DNA from: JANNSX01 sp046348995 | GTDB lineage: Bacteria > Pseudomonadota > Alphaproteobacteria > Rhizobiales > Hyphomicrobiaceae | DNA length: 64,000 bases | Direction of reading: 5' to 3' | Assembly: GCA_046348995.1 (NCBI GenBank) | Contig: JAXMDB010000003.1 | Span: 429,409 to 493,408, forward strand | Shown: piece after piece, positions 8,431 through 17,973 of the stretch | How the letters are laid out: the number at the start of each line of letters is the position of its first letter | Position numbering within the stretch: position 1 is the first letter of the stretch | Made by a program: the position numbers and the translations under genes | Notes under the pieces: model-generated | The model's input: only the letters and a program-made list of their open reading frames with translations | Database searches by the model: none | What the model was told of the DNA's origin: nothing

Positions 8431-11400
8431 GCGGTCACGGCCGACGCGGCAGGCGACGAGCCTACGATCTCGGGCGCGGCCACCGGCGTCGAGGACACGA
8501 CGTTCGGCCTGCCGATCACGATCGGGCTCGGCGATACCGATGGCTCGGAGATTCTCGACAAGGTGACGATCACCGGCCTGCCGACGGGCGCGGTAATCTC
8601 CTGGCTGCCTGCCGATCTGCCGGCCGGCGTGACGGCGACAGCCATCATGACGGGGCCGCAGATCACGGGCTGGACCTTCGACCAGACGTCGGCGAGCTAT
8701 GCAACGACGCTGGCGTTCCAGACCTTCTTGTCGACGAAGCTCTCGGTCACGCCGCCATCGGAGAGCGCGGCGGATTTCACGCTCTCTGTTCAGGCGTTCA
8801 ACTACGAGCAGAACCTCTCGGGCGCCGGCGGACGGACGGCGGCGTTGCCGTCGACGACGGCAAGCGTCGTCGTCACCGTGACGCCAGCGCTCGATCCGGT
8901 CTCGCTCGGCGCCAGCGCGACACTCGTCAACGAGGACGAGCACAGGGCGCCGGCGAGCTCGGACGGATCAGCCCCGTTCGTGACGATCATACCCGGCAGC
9001 GTCGTCTTCGGTGACGACATCGAGGCCGTGCTGACGCGCAGCGACGACGTCGGTGAGTTCAATGCCGCGGATCGCTCGGAAGGCGTGAGCCAGATCGTGC
9101 TGTCGGGATTCCCGGCCGCCAGTAGTGTTACCTGGACCGATCAAACCGGCGTCATCGTCACCGCCGGCCCGGCCGGCACCTACACGATCGCCGTCGACGG
9201 CACCAACCCGCCAGCGAGCCCCGCTCAACTCGAGCAGGCCATCCGTAACGTGCTCAAGACGTTCACGTTCGGCGCACCCGATCACGATGCGAGCAACGTC
9301 ACGGTCGCGATCTCGGTCACGCGCCAGGACGTCGATCCCGATACCGGAGCGGTGCTGTCGTCGGTTGCCGCGACCGGCACCCACCAGATCACCGTCAACG
9401 CCGTCGCCGACGCACCGATCGTGACTGGCGACAGCGAAACGACGCGCGAGGATATCGCCGTCCATCTCGACAGCCTGACGGCCGTGTTGCGCGACACCGA
9501 CGGCTCGGAGACGCTCACGGTGCAGGTCACCGGCGTCGATTCAGCCGCGCGTCTCACCAACGCGCTCGGGACCGAGTACGCCTACGTTCTTGCTGCCGGC
9601 ACGAAGACCTACAGCATCCCGACGGCAAGCCTCGGCAACGTCTACTTCAATCCGCCGGCGCAGGCGCACGGCACCTACAACATGAAGATCATCGCGACCG
9701 CGACGGAGGCGACCGTCGCGGGCGAGGCAACCGCCGACGATGTTGCGAAAGTCGAGGCGCCGATCACGGTCGTCGTGACGCCGGTCGTCGATGCGGTCGC
9801 GGCCAACAACTCGGGCTCGATCGTCGACGAGAACGGAACGTTCAATCTCGGCGCCAACATCCTCGAAAGCCCGGTCGACGCGGACGTGATCGCCGATGTC
9901 TCACTCGCGGACCTGGACGGCTCGCAGAACCTCATCATCGTCATCACCGGCTTCCCAGCGGGCGTCACCGGCTTCGTCAATCCCGCATACACGCTCCCCT
10001 CCGGCATCACCGCCAACTTCAACGCCGGGACAGGAACCTTCACGCTCTCCGGCACGAATGCCGCCACCGTACTAACGGCGCTGGCGCAAGTACGCGCGAC
10101 CGTCACCGAGGATGGCGACGCCAACTTCAACCTGACCGTGTCTCTGACGACGGACGAGAACAGTCCGGTGAGCGAGGTCGGCGACTATCAATCGCTGACG
10201 ACGGTCGTGACCCACGCCGTACAGGTGAAGGCGGTCGCGGATGCCCCGACTGTCGACGCCGGCGCCGCCACCAAGACGGCCGTCACCGAAGATTCTGGCT
10301 TCGTGACCTACCCCGTCACGACCCACCTCAACGACACCGACGGCTCGGAAACCTACAAGTCGATCGTCGTCGCCTATTCCGTTCCAGGCTCGGGCTCGGC
10401 TCCCGCCGTCCAGTTCGGCACTACGACGGGCGTCACGTTCGACACGTCGGTCGCCGGCCAGATCAAGCTGACGGGCGCTGCCGCCGACATAGATGCCGCC
10501 ATGGCGACCTTGCAGGTCCGGCCGGGCGCCCAGAACGACGCGGACATCACCGTCACGATCACGGCGATCGCCGTCGAGAGCAATCCGACCGAAGCCAACG
10601 ACAACGGTCCGGGTGTCGCTGGCAACGAGATCACCACGCCGACCGCGCAGACCATCGCGAGCTTCGTCATTCCGGTCGCCGCCATCGCGGACACGCCGAC
10701 CTTGACCGGTTCGGCGGTAGGCCTCGAGGACCAGAACATCGCCCTGTCGATGGTGGCCGGCCACGCCGACGCAGCCGACGGCAGCGAGCGCATCAAGGAT
10801 GTCGTCATCGCCAACGTGCCCTCGGGCTTCACGCTGAGCGAGTCCTCGCTGGGCGCGGGCACGCTGACGCTCAACCCCAACGGCACCTACACGGTCACCG
10901 GGCCGACCGATGCCGCGATCAACGACGTTCTCGACAAGCTGACGCTCGTCTTCGTGCCGAATGGCGGACGCCAGCATCTCGACACGGAATTCAATCTGTC
11001 CGTGACGGTGACGACGCGCGAGTTCACGCCGAGCGAAACCGGCACCGGTCAGATCGGCCAGCTCGAAGCCTCGCAGACCTTCACCGTTCCGGTGACCGTG
11101 ACGGCCGTCGTCGACGGCGTCACGTTCCGGAACGACTCGACGATCGTCGAGGACGTCAAGAGCACGATCGGCGGCGACATCGCCTACGACCACATCGACG
11201 CAGACGGCTCTGAAAAGGTCACCACGATAACGGTCACGGGCTTCCCCGTCGGCACCTCGGTGGAATACACCGACGTCGGTGGCACGGCGCAGGCGTTCGT
11301 CGCGACCGGTAGCGAGACGATCACGCTGACGGGTGGTACGGAAGCGCAGATCCGAGCAGCCCTCGACACCCTGTCCGTCAAGGCACCGCCCCACTCGGAC

Positions 11401-14400
11401 GTCAACTTCAATCTCACCGTCAAGGTCACGACCGAGGACAACGACAGCTCGGTGATCACGGACACGCGCGTGCACGCCGTCACCGTACAGGCGGTCGCCG
11501 ATGCGCCGAGCGTCACGGCCGGCAACATCAGCCTCGGCGAGGACTCAACGACGACACTCGTGATCAACCCGAACCGCAGCCTCGACGACGACAACTCGGA
11601 GACGCTCTCGGTTCGCATCACGATCCCGTCCGACGGCCTCGGCGTGCTCGGCACGCTGAGCGGCGCTACGCCCGCCAACGTCACGCTGACCGCGCAAGGC
11701 GGGGGCGTCTATCTCGTCCAGGCGACGGGCGCGACACCGGCCGATCGCGAAACGGCGCTCGACGGCTACCTCAATGGCGGCATCACCTTCACACCGCGCG
11801 CGCAATGGTCCGGTGTGCTGACAGGAACGGGCGGTATCAAGGTCGAAGCGATCTCGACGGAAGCCGCGACCGGCGGCGAGCTTGCGCCGGCAGGCTTCGG
11901 CGGCGCCGACGGGACGTCCAAGACTGAAACCACGACGACCTACATCGACGTGACGGTGTTGCCGGTCAACGATCTGCCGGTTGCTGCAAACGCCTCGACG
12001 ACCGTCATCGAGAACAACAATTCCACGAGCCCGACGGACCCTGATCTCACGGTCTCGATCGGTTCGCGGCTCGGTTTGACGATCGCCGACACCGACGGCT
12101 CGCAAGGACTCTTCCTCACCCTCACCGGCTTCCCGACGAATGCCCAGGCACTGACCTTCGCAACGACCCGGGCCGGCGTCACGACGTCGACCAATCTTGC
12201 GACCGGCACCGTGACCGTCGACGGCGCAAACGCCAACGACGTGCTCGTGGTGCTGAACTCGCTCTCGGTGAGACTCGCCGACGACGACGATCGCAACTTC
12301 ACCGTGACGATCAACGGCACCTCTCGCGATACAAACGGGTCGACGACCATCGACGACCCCTTCACGCTGACCCACGCCGTCATCGTGAAGGCGGCGGCGG
12401 ACCAACCGGTGGTCGGCGTCGGGGCCGCGACGAAGAGCGCTGTCGACGAGGACTCGGGCTACATCACCTATCCGGTGACCGTCGGCCTCAACGACACCGA
12501 CGGATCGGAGACGATGCAGTCGGTACTGGTCACCTTCTCGACGCCGGGCACCGGCGCGCGTCCCGAAGTCAATTTCACGACGACGGGCGGCATTATCTTC
12601 GATACCTCGACCCCCGGCCAGGTGCGCCTGACGGGCGCAACCGCCGATATTATCGCCGCTATGGCGACGCTGCAGGTCCGCCCCGGTGCCGCCAACGGCG
12701 AGGACATCACAGTCACGGTCACGGCGACCTCCGTCGAGAGCAATCCGTCGGAGCCGGATGTCGCCGGTAGCGAGATCGCGACAGCGACGGCACAGACGGT
12801 CGCGACGTTCGTCATCCCGGTCAATCCGGTTCCGGAGGTCCCCGGACTGACGCTCCCTGCCAATCCGACCGGCTCGGAGGATGTAGCCTTCGCGCTCGGC
12901 TCCTTCGGCGTCTCGGCGACGACTACGGATCCGGACGGATCGGAGACCCGCTACATCGAGATCAGCACCTCGAGCTATCCCTCGGGCACGGTGTTCTCGA
13001 GCGGCGGCGTCGGTGTCGGCTCGATCGTGACGGCCGGCTGGTTGCGCATTCCCAGCAGCGCGCTCTCTAGCCTGAGCATTCAAGGACCCGCGAACTTCAG
13101 CGGCACCATCAATCTCAGCATTCGTGGCGTCGTCGTCGACGCGTCGACCAGCGGAAACGTGACGGACGTCACGGCTCCCCAGACGCTCGTCGTGACCGTT
13201 ACGCCCGACGCCGATGCCGTCACCGCACCGACCGTCTCTCTCGGCGTCGAGGATCTCGGCGCGGTGGCGTTCGGTGCGGCCCTCGCCAATACGACCACGG
13301 GCATCCGAGTCGTCGACAACGGCACCGGCACCGGCAACAATGCCGCGACCGAGACGCTTTCGGAGGTGTCGCTCGACTTCCCGGCCGACACGGCGACACA
13401 GACCTACAGCATCACGGCAGGTGCGGCGTCTGGCTCCGCATCCGCAACCTTCGATCCCTTCACGCGCACCTACACCATCACCAGCACGATCATCACGGGT
13501 GCGGCGGATATCGGCGCGCTGTCACTGGCGAGCCGGCAGCAGGCTGAGACCGACATCCGCGCCGTGCTCGCCGGGTTCAGCGTCACGATGGGCCCGACGC
13601 ATACCGATCTCGACGGCATCGTCGCCGTCACCGCCAAGACGCTCGACGTCAATGGCGGCGTCTACAATATCCAGCCGAACACCTTCAATCATACGATCCA
13701 GATCCAGGCCGTCGCCGACACGCCGAGCGTCTCGGTCACTGATCCGGTTGGGTCTTCCGCCGAGGATGTCGCGAGCATCCCGCTCACGATCAACGCCGGC
13801 AACAGCGCGGATGCCGACGGCTCGGAAACTCTCTCCGTGCGGATCACCGTTCCCTCCGACTCTCTCGGCGCGGTAGGCTCCATCACCGGGACGCCTCCAG
13901 CCAACGTCACGCTCACCGACCTCGGCGGCGGTGTGTTCCGCGTGACGGCAAGCGGACCCGACAGCGCCACGCGCGAAGCGCGGCTCGACAGCTTCCTGCA
14001 GGGCGGCGGCATCGCCTTCACGCCGCGCACGAATTGGTCGGGCACTCTGCTCGGAACTGCCGGTCTCAAGGTCGAGGTCATCTCGACCGAGGCTGCGACG
14101 GGCACACAGCTCGCACCCGACAGCAACGGCGGTCCCGACGGAGTGTCGGCGACCGAAACCGTCACCGACTATATCGACATCCGCGTTGCCCCGATTGCCG
14201 ACACACCGTCCGTCAAAGGCAATGGCGTCGGCCTCGAGGACAGCATCATCTCCGTGCCGATGAGCGTGACGCTCGCCGACAAGGATGGCTCGGAGACGTA
14301 CGGCGTCGAGCTGACAGCGGTGGTGCCGGTGGGCACCCGCATTTTCGGCGCCGGAGGCGTGGAGCTGCTGCCGAACGGATTTGGCGTCTATACGCTCACC

Positions 14401-17400
14401 CCCGCCGACGTCGCCGCGCTCGCCGTGCAACCACCTCTCCACTATTCCACTGCACTCAGTGGCGACATCGTGCTCTCGACCCGCACCACCGTCACCGACA
14501 CGTCGTCGGGCGGAAGCAGTCAGACGACGTTCGATCAGGACATCCACGTCAACGTCACGGGCGTCGCCGATCCACCGCAGACGCGCATGGTCGTCGTCAC
14601 CGCCGACGAGGACGAGACCATCGATCTCGGAGCGGCGATTCTCGCGAGTGCCTCGGGCAATCTCAACAATCTCCTCGTCGATACGGACGGCTCCGAGTCC
14701 CTCTCTTTCGTGCTCGGAGGACTGCCGTCCGGCGTCATTCCGGGCACGTCGAACCCCAGCGGTGGCGTGACCTATCTCGGCAGCGGTACCTGGAGCATCA
14801 CGGCCGCTGCCATGGCGACCCTCACATTGCCGCCGGTCCCCAATTTCTCGGGCGAGAACCCCTATGCCGGGGTCACGATCCGCGCCGTCACGCAGGAGAT
14901 CGACGGCGATCAAGCAACCTCGAGCCAGTGGCCGGTCACCATCAAGGTCTATCCGGTGATCGATGCCGGCACTGCCGACGGTTTCGATACCTGGAGCATG
15001 GGCGTCACGCAGAGCGAGGCGGCCTCGGAAGCAGGCACCGGCATCTCGCTCGCGAGCGCGACCAACCACACGTTCAAAGACGCGGACGGGTCGGAATCCG
15101 TCGTGAGCTACACGTTCAACTTGAGCGGACTGATCGCGGACGCCGGCATCGCCACGCGCCTCGCATCTCTGCCCGGAACCGGCACTGGCCTCGACAAGTT
15201 GGTCGCCAGCTACCTCTCGGGAACCTTCACCTACAACTCGGGCGCGGGAACGATTACCGTGCTCGCAAGCAACATCGGCGGTGTGACGCTCAACAGCCAG
15301 CTCTTTGCCGACAGCAACGAGGATTTCTCGATCCCCGTCACGGCGATCGTGCGGGATACGGCGATCATCGACGGCCTGCCCGTGAGCGTGGACAAAGTCG
15401 AATCCGGTACATTCAACGTCGACCTCGTCGGCACGGCCGATGTTCCCACGGTCTTCGCGAGCTCGGCCTCCGGCGGCTCGGGCACGTTGTTGCCGCTCAA
15501 TCTCGGTGGCGTTTCGACCGACACCGACGCCTCGCTCGGGCGCACGCCGTCGGAGGGCATCTACTACATCGTCGCGATCCTCAATCCCGGCACCGCACCC
15601 GCGTTGGGCTTCACCAACGCAGCCGGCGACATCGTCGGCCTCGACAACGGCGACGGCACCTGGGTGCTGACGCCTGCCGACCTCGTCGGCCTGCACGTGA
15701 CGACGCCGGGCGGCACCGCGGGAACCGCCAATCTTCGCCTCACGACGATCGCGACTGAGAACGATGGCGACGTCGCCAGCAACAGCACGACCTTCAACGT
15801 CGTCGTCACCTCGCAGCCGGGCGGCGGCGGAACGCCGCCGCTTCCGCCATCGGTCACGATCGGCACGAACGCCGGCAACGAGGACGGCTCGATCACGCTC
15901 AGCGTGACGGCGACGCCGGCACCGGGCGACACGAGCAATCCTTCCGTTGCCGTCATGATCTCCAATCTGCCGGCAGGAACGCAGATCATCGGCGCGACCT
16001 TCAACTCCGACACCGGTCGCTGGGTCGCCAGTGCCGCCGCGGTCAATGCCGGGTTGGTCAAGATCATCCCGCCTGCCGATTTCTCAGGCACGATGCCGAT
16101 CACGATCGAGGCGGTTGCGACGAATGCCGCATTGCTGAAAGCCACGACCGGCACGCAGACCGTCGGCGTCACGGTCGATCCGGTGGCGGACGGCGTCGCC
16201 ATCTCCACGGCGACCGTAGCAGGCAGCGAGGACACCGCCATCGCTTTGAACGTCTCGCTGGCCGAGCGCGATACCGACGGCAACGAGGTGATCGGCGACT
16301 TCTGCTATGTGAAGCTGACGAACGGCGCGACGCTCGTCGGAGGCTATCCCACCGTTGTTGCGGGTGATGCTGATGCCAGCATCGATGGCACGAGCCTTCT
16401 CGGCTACATCCGCGTCCCGACCGCGGCCATGGCCACGCTGCAAATGCTACCGGCGAACGACTGGCACGGCAGCATCGACGTGACCGTCGCGGCCTATTCC
16501 GTCGAGCCGGCGGACAACAACGACGGCGACAACATCCAGCTCGATGTCGCGAGCTTCACCGTCAAGGTCGCCGCCGTGGCCGATGCCCCGCTCCTCACCG
16601 TTCCGGTCGGCGCAGCGGGCGACGAAGACACGGCGATCGCCTTGATTGGCTTGACGGCTGCGCTCGACGATCTCATCACGACGAACGGCGCAGAAGTCCT
16701 GTCGGCCAAGATCTCGGGCATCCCGGCTGGCAGCGTGCTCTCGGCCGGCTCCAACAACGGCGACGGCAGCTGGACCATTCCGCTCTCGTCGCTCGGCGCG
16801 CTATCGATCACGCCACCGCACGACTATTCCGGCACCATGACGCTGACGTTGACGGCGATCGCCCTCGAGCTTTCGAACGGAAGCGAAGCTCAGACCTCAG
16901 TCGCTTTCGCTGTCGCCGTCGCACCGAAGGCCGACACGGTCGAGATTGTAGCCGACAACATCGCCGTGGACGCCACGGCAACTGCGGCGCTCGATCTTAA
17001 CATCCGCATGTCCGACAATCGCGGGACCGAGCCTGGCGAAAATCCGGCCGAGCTCATCCACCTGACGTTCACGTCGGTGCCGACAGGCATTACCTTCTCG
17101 AGCACACTTGGCGGAACGCTGACGAATCCGGCTGCCGGCACCTACGAGTTCGTCGGTACGGAAAGCCAGGCCAACGCCTTGACCGCGGTCGCCGGATCGA
17201 CAGCGACCGGCGGTCTCTACACGATCAGTGTGTCGGCCGTGACGCACGATGGGGCGAGCACGCTCGCGGTGCCAGTCACCGACAGCTTCCAGCTCAGCAT
17301 TCCGACGGTGATGACCGGAGGCATCGGCGCGGATACCCTCACGGGCACGGCGGGCACACAGCTGCTGTTCGGACTCGGAGGCGCGGACACGCTCAGTGGC

Positions 17401-17805
17401 GGCGACGGCGCCGACCGGCTCGACGGCGGTCCGGGTGCGGATATCCTGATCGGTGGCAAGGGGGCCGACGTGCTCACCGGCGGCACTGGGTCGGACACCT
17501 ATGTCTGGCAAGCGGGCGACAACGACGGCTCGATCGACAGGATCGTCGGTGGCTTCGATGGCGTGACCACCCCGGCGAGCGGCGGCGACGTCATCGATCT
17601 CTCGCAGCTCCTGCCGGGCTATGTCGAGGGCACCAGCAACATCGCCAACTTCGTGCAATTCAACGTCAGCGGGTCGAATACCACCGTCCGCATCGACACG
17701 ACCGGCACCGGCAATTTCGCCGCCGGGACCGACATCGTGACGATCGAAGGGGTGACTGGCCTCGACCTCAACCAGATGAAGGCGCATGCGAACTTGGTCG
17801 CCTGA
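6958..17805 (+). CDS. Giant cadherin-like/RTX adhesin, main body and C-terminal secretion domain
   Basis: A 3,615-residue frame continuing the gene that begins at 4163; the frame is open from the frameshift at about 6873, and the GTG at 6958 has no visible ribosome site. Together the gene would encode about 4,550 residues. It carries roughly 24 more Ig/cadherin-like modules marked by DTDGSE-type motifs, VADAP module junctions and GxP turns; several are pairwise duplicates (the modules at 10252-10700 resemble 12412-12830, and 11511-11960 resembles 13720-14190). The C-terminus has a short block of RTX nonapeptides (17321-17505) such as GGADTLSGGDGADRLDGG, which bind Ca2+, then a folded end (SDTYVW, DVIDLSQLL) typical of type I secretion signals. 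The TolC, ABC and HlyD genes follow directly. The predicted role is surface adhesion or biofilm formation. Confidence 0.85.
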   Translation: MLANLVLTPVPGGARDNVDDDFTLSVTVTTIETNLDGGQIETERNSQTYTIPVTVDPVADAVSITGSSTVIEDQTVTFGADITLTKADQNSTLATGPSSETITKIVVSGIPVGATLDTGSATSHVLVDTSVAGQVTLTLQSGGTETDIQAALDKLKLTPPTDSDLDITLSLAVTTVDRWDTAEASAGNTTSGLTHTIAVRAEADSAGLTVPSPNSGLEDQPIAIAFSVARNDTDPSQATASEAIETVVIRNIPAGFTLSSTSAAATLTLNPDGSYTVTGPNLADPVANDAAINAVLANLVLTPVPGGARDNVDDDFTLSVTVTTIETNLDGGQIETERNSQTYTIPVTVDPVADAVSITGSSTVIEDQTVTFGADITLTKADQNSTLATGPSSETITKIVVSGIPVGATLDTGSATSHVLVDTSVAGQVTLTLQSGGTEADIQAALDKLKLTPLTDSDLDITLSLAVTTVDRWDTAEASAGNTTSGLTHTIAVTADAAGDEPTISGAATGVEDTTFGLPITIGLGDTDGSEILDKVTITGLPTGAVISWLPADLPAGVTATAIMTGPQITGWTFDQTSASYATTLAFQTFLSTKLSVTPPSESAADFTLSVQAFNYEQNLSGAGGRTAALPSTTASVVVTVTPALDPVSLGASATLVNEDEHRAPASSDGSAPFVTIIPGSVVFGDDIEAVLTRSDDVGEFNAADRSEGVSQIVLSGFPAASSVTWTDQTGVIVTAGPAGTYTIAVDGTNPPASPAQLEQAIRNVLKTFTFGAPDHDASNVTVAISVTRQDVDPDTGAVLSSVAATGTHQITVNAVADAPIVTGDSETTREDIAVHLDSLTAVLRDTDGSETLTVQVTGVDSAARLTNALGTEYAYVLAAGTKTYSIPTASLGNVYFNPPAQAHGTYNMKIIATATEATVAGEATADDVAKVEAPITVVVTPVVDAVAANNSGSIVDENGTFNLGANILESPVDADVIADVSLADLDGSQNLIIVITGFPAGVTGFVNPAYTLPSGITANFNAGTGTFTLSGTNAATVLTALAQVRATVTEDGDANFNLTVSLTTDENSPVSEVGDYQSLTTVVTHAVQVKAVADAPTVDAGAATKTAVTEDSGFVTYPVTTHLNDTDGSETYKSIVVAYSVPGSGSAPAVQFGTTTGVTFDTSVAGQIKLTGAAADIDAAMATLQVRPGAQNDADITVTITAIAVESNPTEANDNGPGVAGNEITTPTAQTIASFVIPVAAIADTPTLTGSAVGLEDQNIALSMVAGHADAADGSERIKDVVIANVPSGFTLSESSLGAGTLTLNPNGTYTVTGPTDAAINDVLDKLTLVFVPNGGRQHLDTEFNLSVTVTTREFTPSETGTGQIGQLEASQTFTVPVTVTAVVDGVTFRNDSTIVEDVKSTIGGDIAYDHIDADGSEKVTTITVTGFPVGTSVEYTDVGGTAQAFVATGSETITLTGGTEAQIRAALDTLSVKAPPHSDVNFNLTVKVTTEDNDSSVITDTRVHAVTVQAVADAPSVTAGNISLGEDSTTTLVINPNRSLDDDNSETLSVRITIPSDGLGVLGTLSGATPANVTLTAQGGGVYLVQATGATPADRETALDGYLNGGITFTPRAQWSGVLTGTGGIKVEAISTEAATGGELAPAGFGGADGTSKTETTTTYIDVTVLPVNDLPVAANASTTVIENNNSTSPTDPDLTVSIGSRLGLTIADTDGSQGLFLTLTGFPTNAQALTFATTRAGVTTSTNLATGTVTVDGANANDVLVVLNSLSVRLADDDDRNFTVTINGTSRDTNGSTTIDDPFTLTHAVIVKAAADQPVVGVGAATKSAVDEDSGYITYPVTVGLNDTDGSETMQSVLVTFSTPGTGARPEVNFTTTGGIIFDTSTPGQVRLTGATADIIAAMATLQVRPGAANGEDITVTVTATSVESNPSEPDVAGSEIATATAQTVATFVIPVNPVPEVPGLTLPANPTGSEDVAFALGSFGVSATTTDPDGSETRYIEISTSSYPSGTVFSSGGVGVGSIVTAGWLRIPSSALSSLSIQGPANFSGTINLSIRGVVVDASTSGNVTDVTAPQTLVVTVTPDADAVTAPTVSLGVEDLGAVAFGAALANTTTGIRVVDNGTGTGNNAATETLSEVSLDFPADTATQTYSITAGAASGSASATFDPFTRTYTITSTIITGAADIGALSLASRQQAETDIRAVLAGFSVTMGPTHTDLDGIVAVTAKTLDVNGGVYNIQPNTFNHTIQIQAVADTPSVSVTDPVGSSAEDVASIPLTINAGNSADADGSETLSVRITVPSDSLGAVGSITGTPPANVTLTDLGGGVFRVTASGPDSATREARLDSFLQGGGIAFTPRTNWSGTLLGTAGLKVEVISTEAATGTQLAPDSNGGPDGVSATETVTDYIDIRVAPIADTPSVKGNGVGLEDSIISVPMSVTLADKDGSETYGVELTAVVPVGTRIFGAGGVELLPNGFGVYTLTPADVAALAVQPPLHYSTALSGDIVLSTRTTVTDTSSGGSSQTTFDQDIHVNVTGVADPPQTRMVVVTADEDETIDLGAAILASASGNLNNLLVDTDGSESLSFVLGGLPSGVIPGTSNPSGGVTYLGSGTWSITAAAMATLTLPPVPNFSGENPYAGVTIRAVTQEIDGDQATSSQWPVTIKVYPVIDAGTADGFDTWSMGVTQSEAASEAGTGISLASATNHTFKDADGSESVVSYTFNLSGLIADAGIATRLASLPGTGTGLDKLVASYLSGTFTYNSGAGTITVLASNIGGVTLNSQLFADSNEDFSIPVTAIVRDTAIIDGLPVSVDKVESGTFNVDLVGTADVPTVFASSASGGSGTLLPLNLGGVSTDTDASLGRTPSEGIYYIVAILNPGTAPALGFTNAAGDIVGLDNGDGTWVLTPADLVGLHVTTPGGTAGTANLRLTTIATENDGDVASNSTTFNVVVTSQPGGGGTPPLPPSVTIGTNAGNEDGSITLSVTATPAPGDTSNPSVAVMISNLPAGTQIIGATFNSDTGRWVASAAAVNAGLVKIIPPADFSGTMPITIEAVATNAALLKATTGTQTVGVTVDPVADGVAISTATVAGSEDTAIALNVSLAERDTDGNEVIGDFCYVKLTNGATLVGGYPTVVAGDADASIDGTSLLGYIRVPTAAMATLQMLPANDWHGSIDVTVAAYSVEPADNNDGDNIQLDVASFTVKVAAVADAPLLTVPVGAAGDEDTAIALIGLTAALDDLITTNGAEVLSAKISGIPAGSVLSAGSNNGDGSWTIPLSSLGALSITPPHDYSGTMTLTLTAIALELSNGSEAQTSVAFAVAVAPKADTVEIVADNIAVDATATAALDLNIRMSDNRGTEPGENPAELIHLTFTSVPTGITFSSTLGGTLTNPAAGTYEFVGTESQANALTAVAGSTATGGLYTISVSAVTHDGASTLAVPVTDSFQLSIPTVMTGGIGADTLTGTAGTQLLFGLGGADTLSGGDGADRLDGGPGADILIGGKGADVLTGGTGSDTYVWQAGDNDGSIDRIVGGFDGVTTPASGGDVIDLSQLLPGYVEGTSNIANFVQFNVSGSNTTVRIDTTGTGNFAAGTDIVTIEGVTGLDLNQMKAHANLVA
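17321..17505 (+). repeat. RTX calcium-binding nonapeptide block
   Basis: About six consecutive GGxGxDxLx-type nonapeptides (GIGADTLTG, GGADTLSGG, GDGADRLDG, GPGADILIG, GKGADVLTG, GTGSDTYVW), with one irregular unit (TAGTQLLFG). This is the only RTX block in the protein. It precedes the C-terminal secretion region, as in T1SS-exported adhesins. Confidence 0.9.
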
Positions 17806-17973
17806 GGCAACAACGTGATTCGATGCGTGCCGTCAATGCTTTTGGGGGCGCTCCGCGATCAGGTTCTATGTTCAACTGTGTGATTTCTACCCGTGACGGT
17901 TTAAGGGCGTAGTAACGACTTATACGTCGTGCAATATCTGTCTCGTCGATTCGCGGGGACGGGATTGCACTTG

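Noticed and set aside
6640..15696. Several long minus-strand frames opposite the adhesin gene
   Set aside because: They are Arg/Asp/Gly-rich shadows of GAC/ACC/GTC-rich repeat codons and duplicate when the adhesin repeats duplicate.
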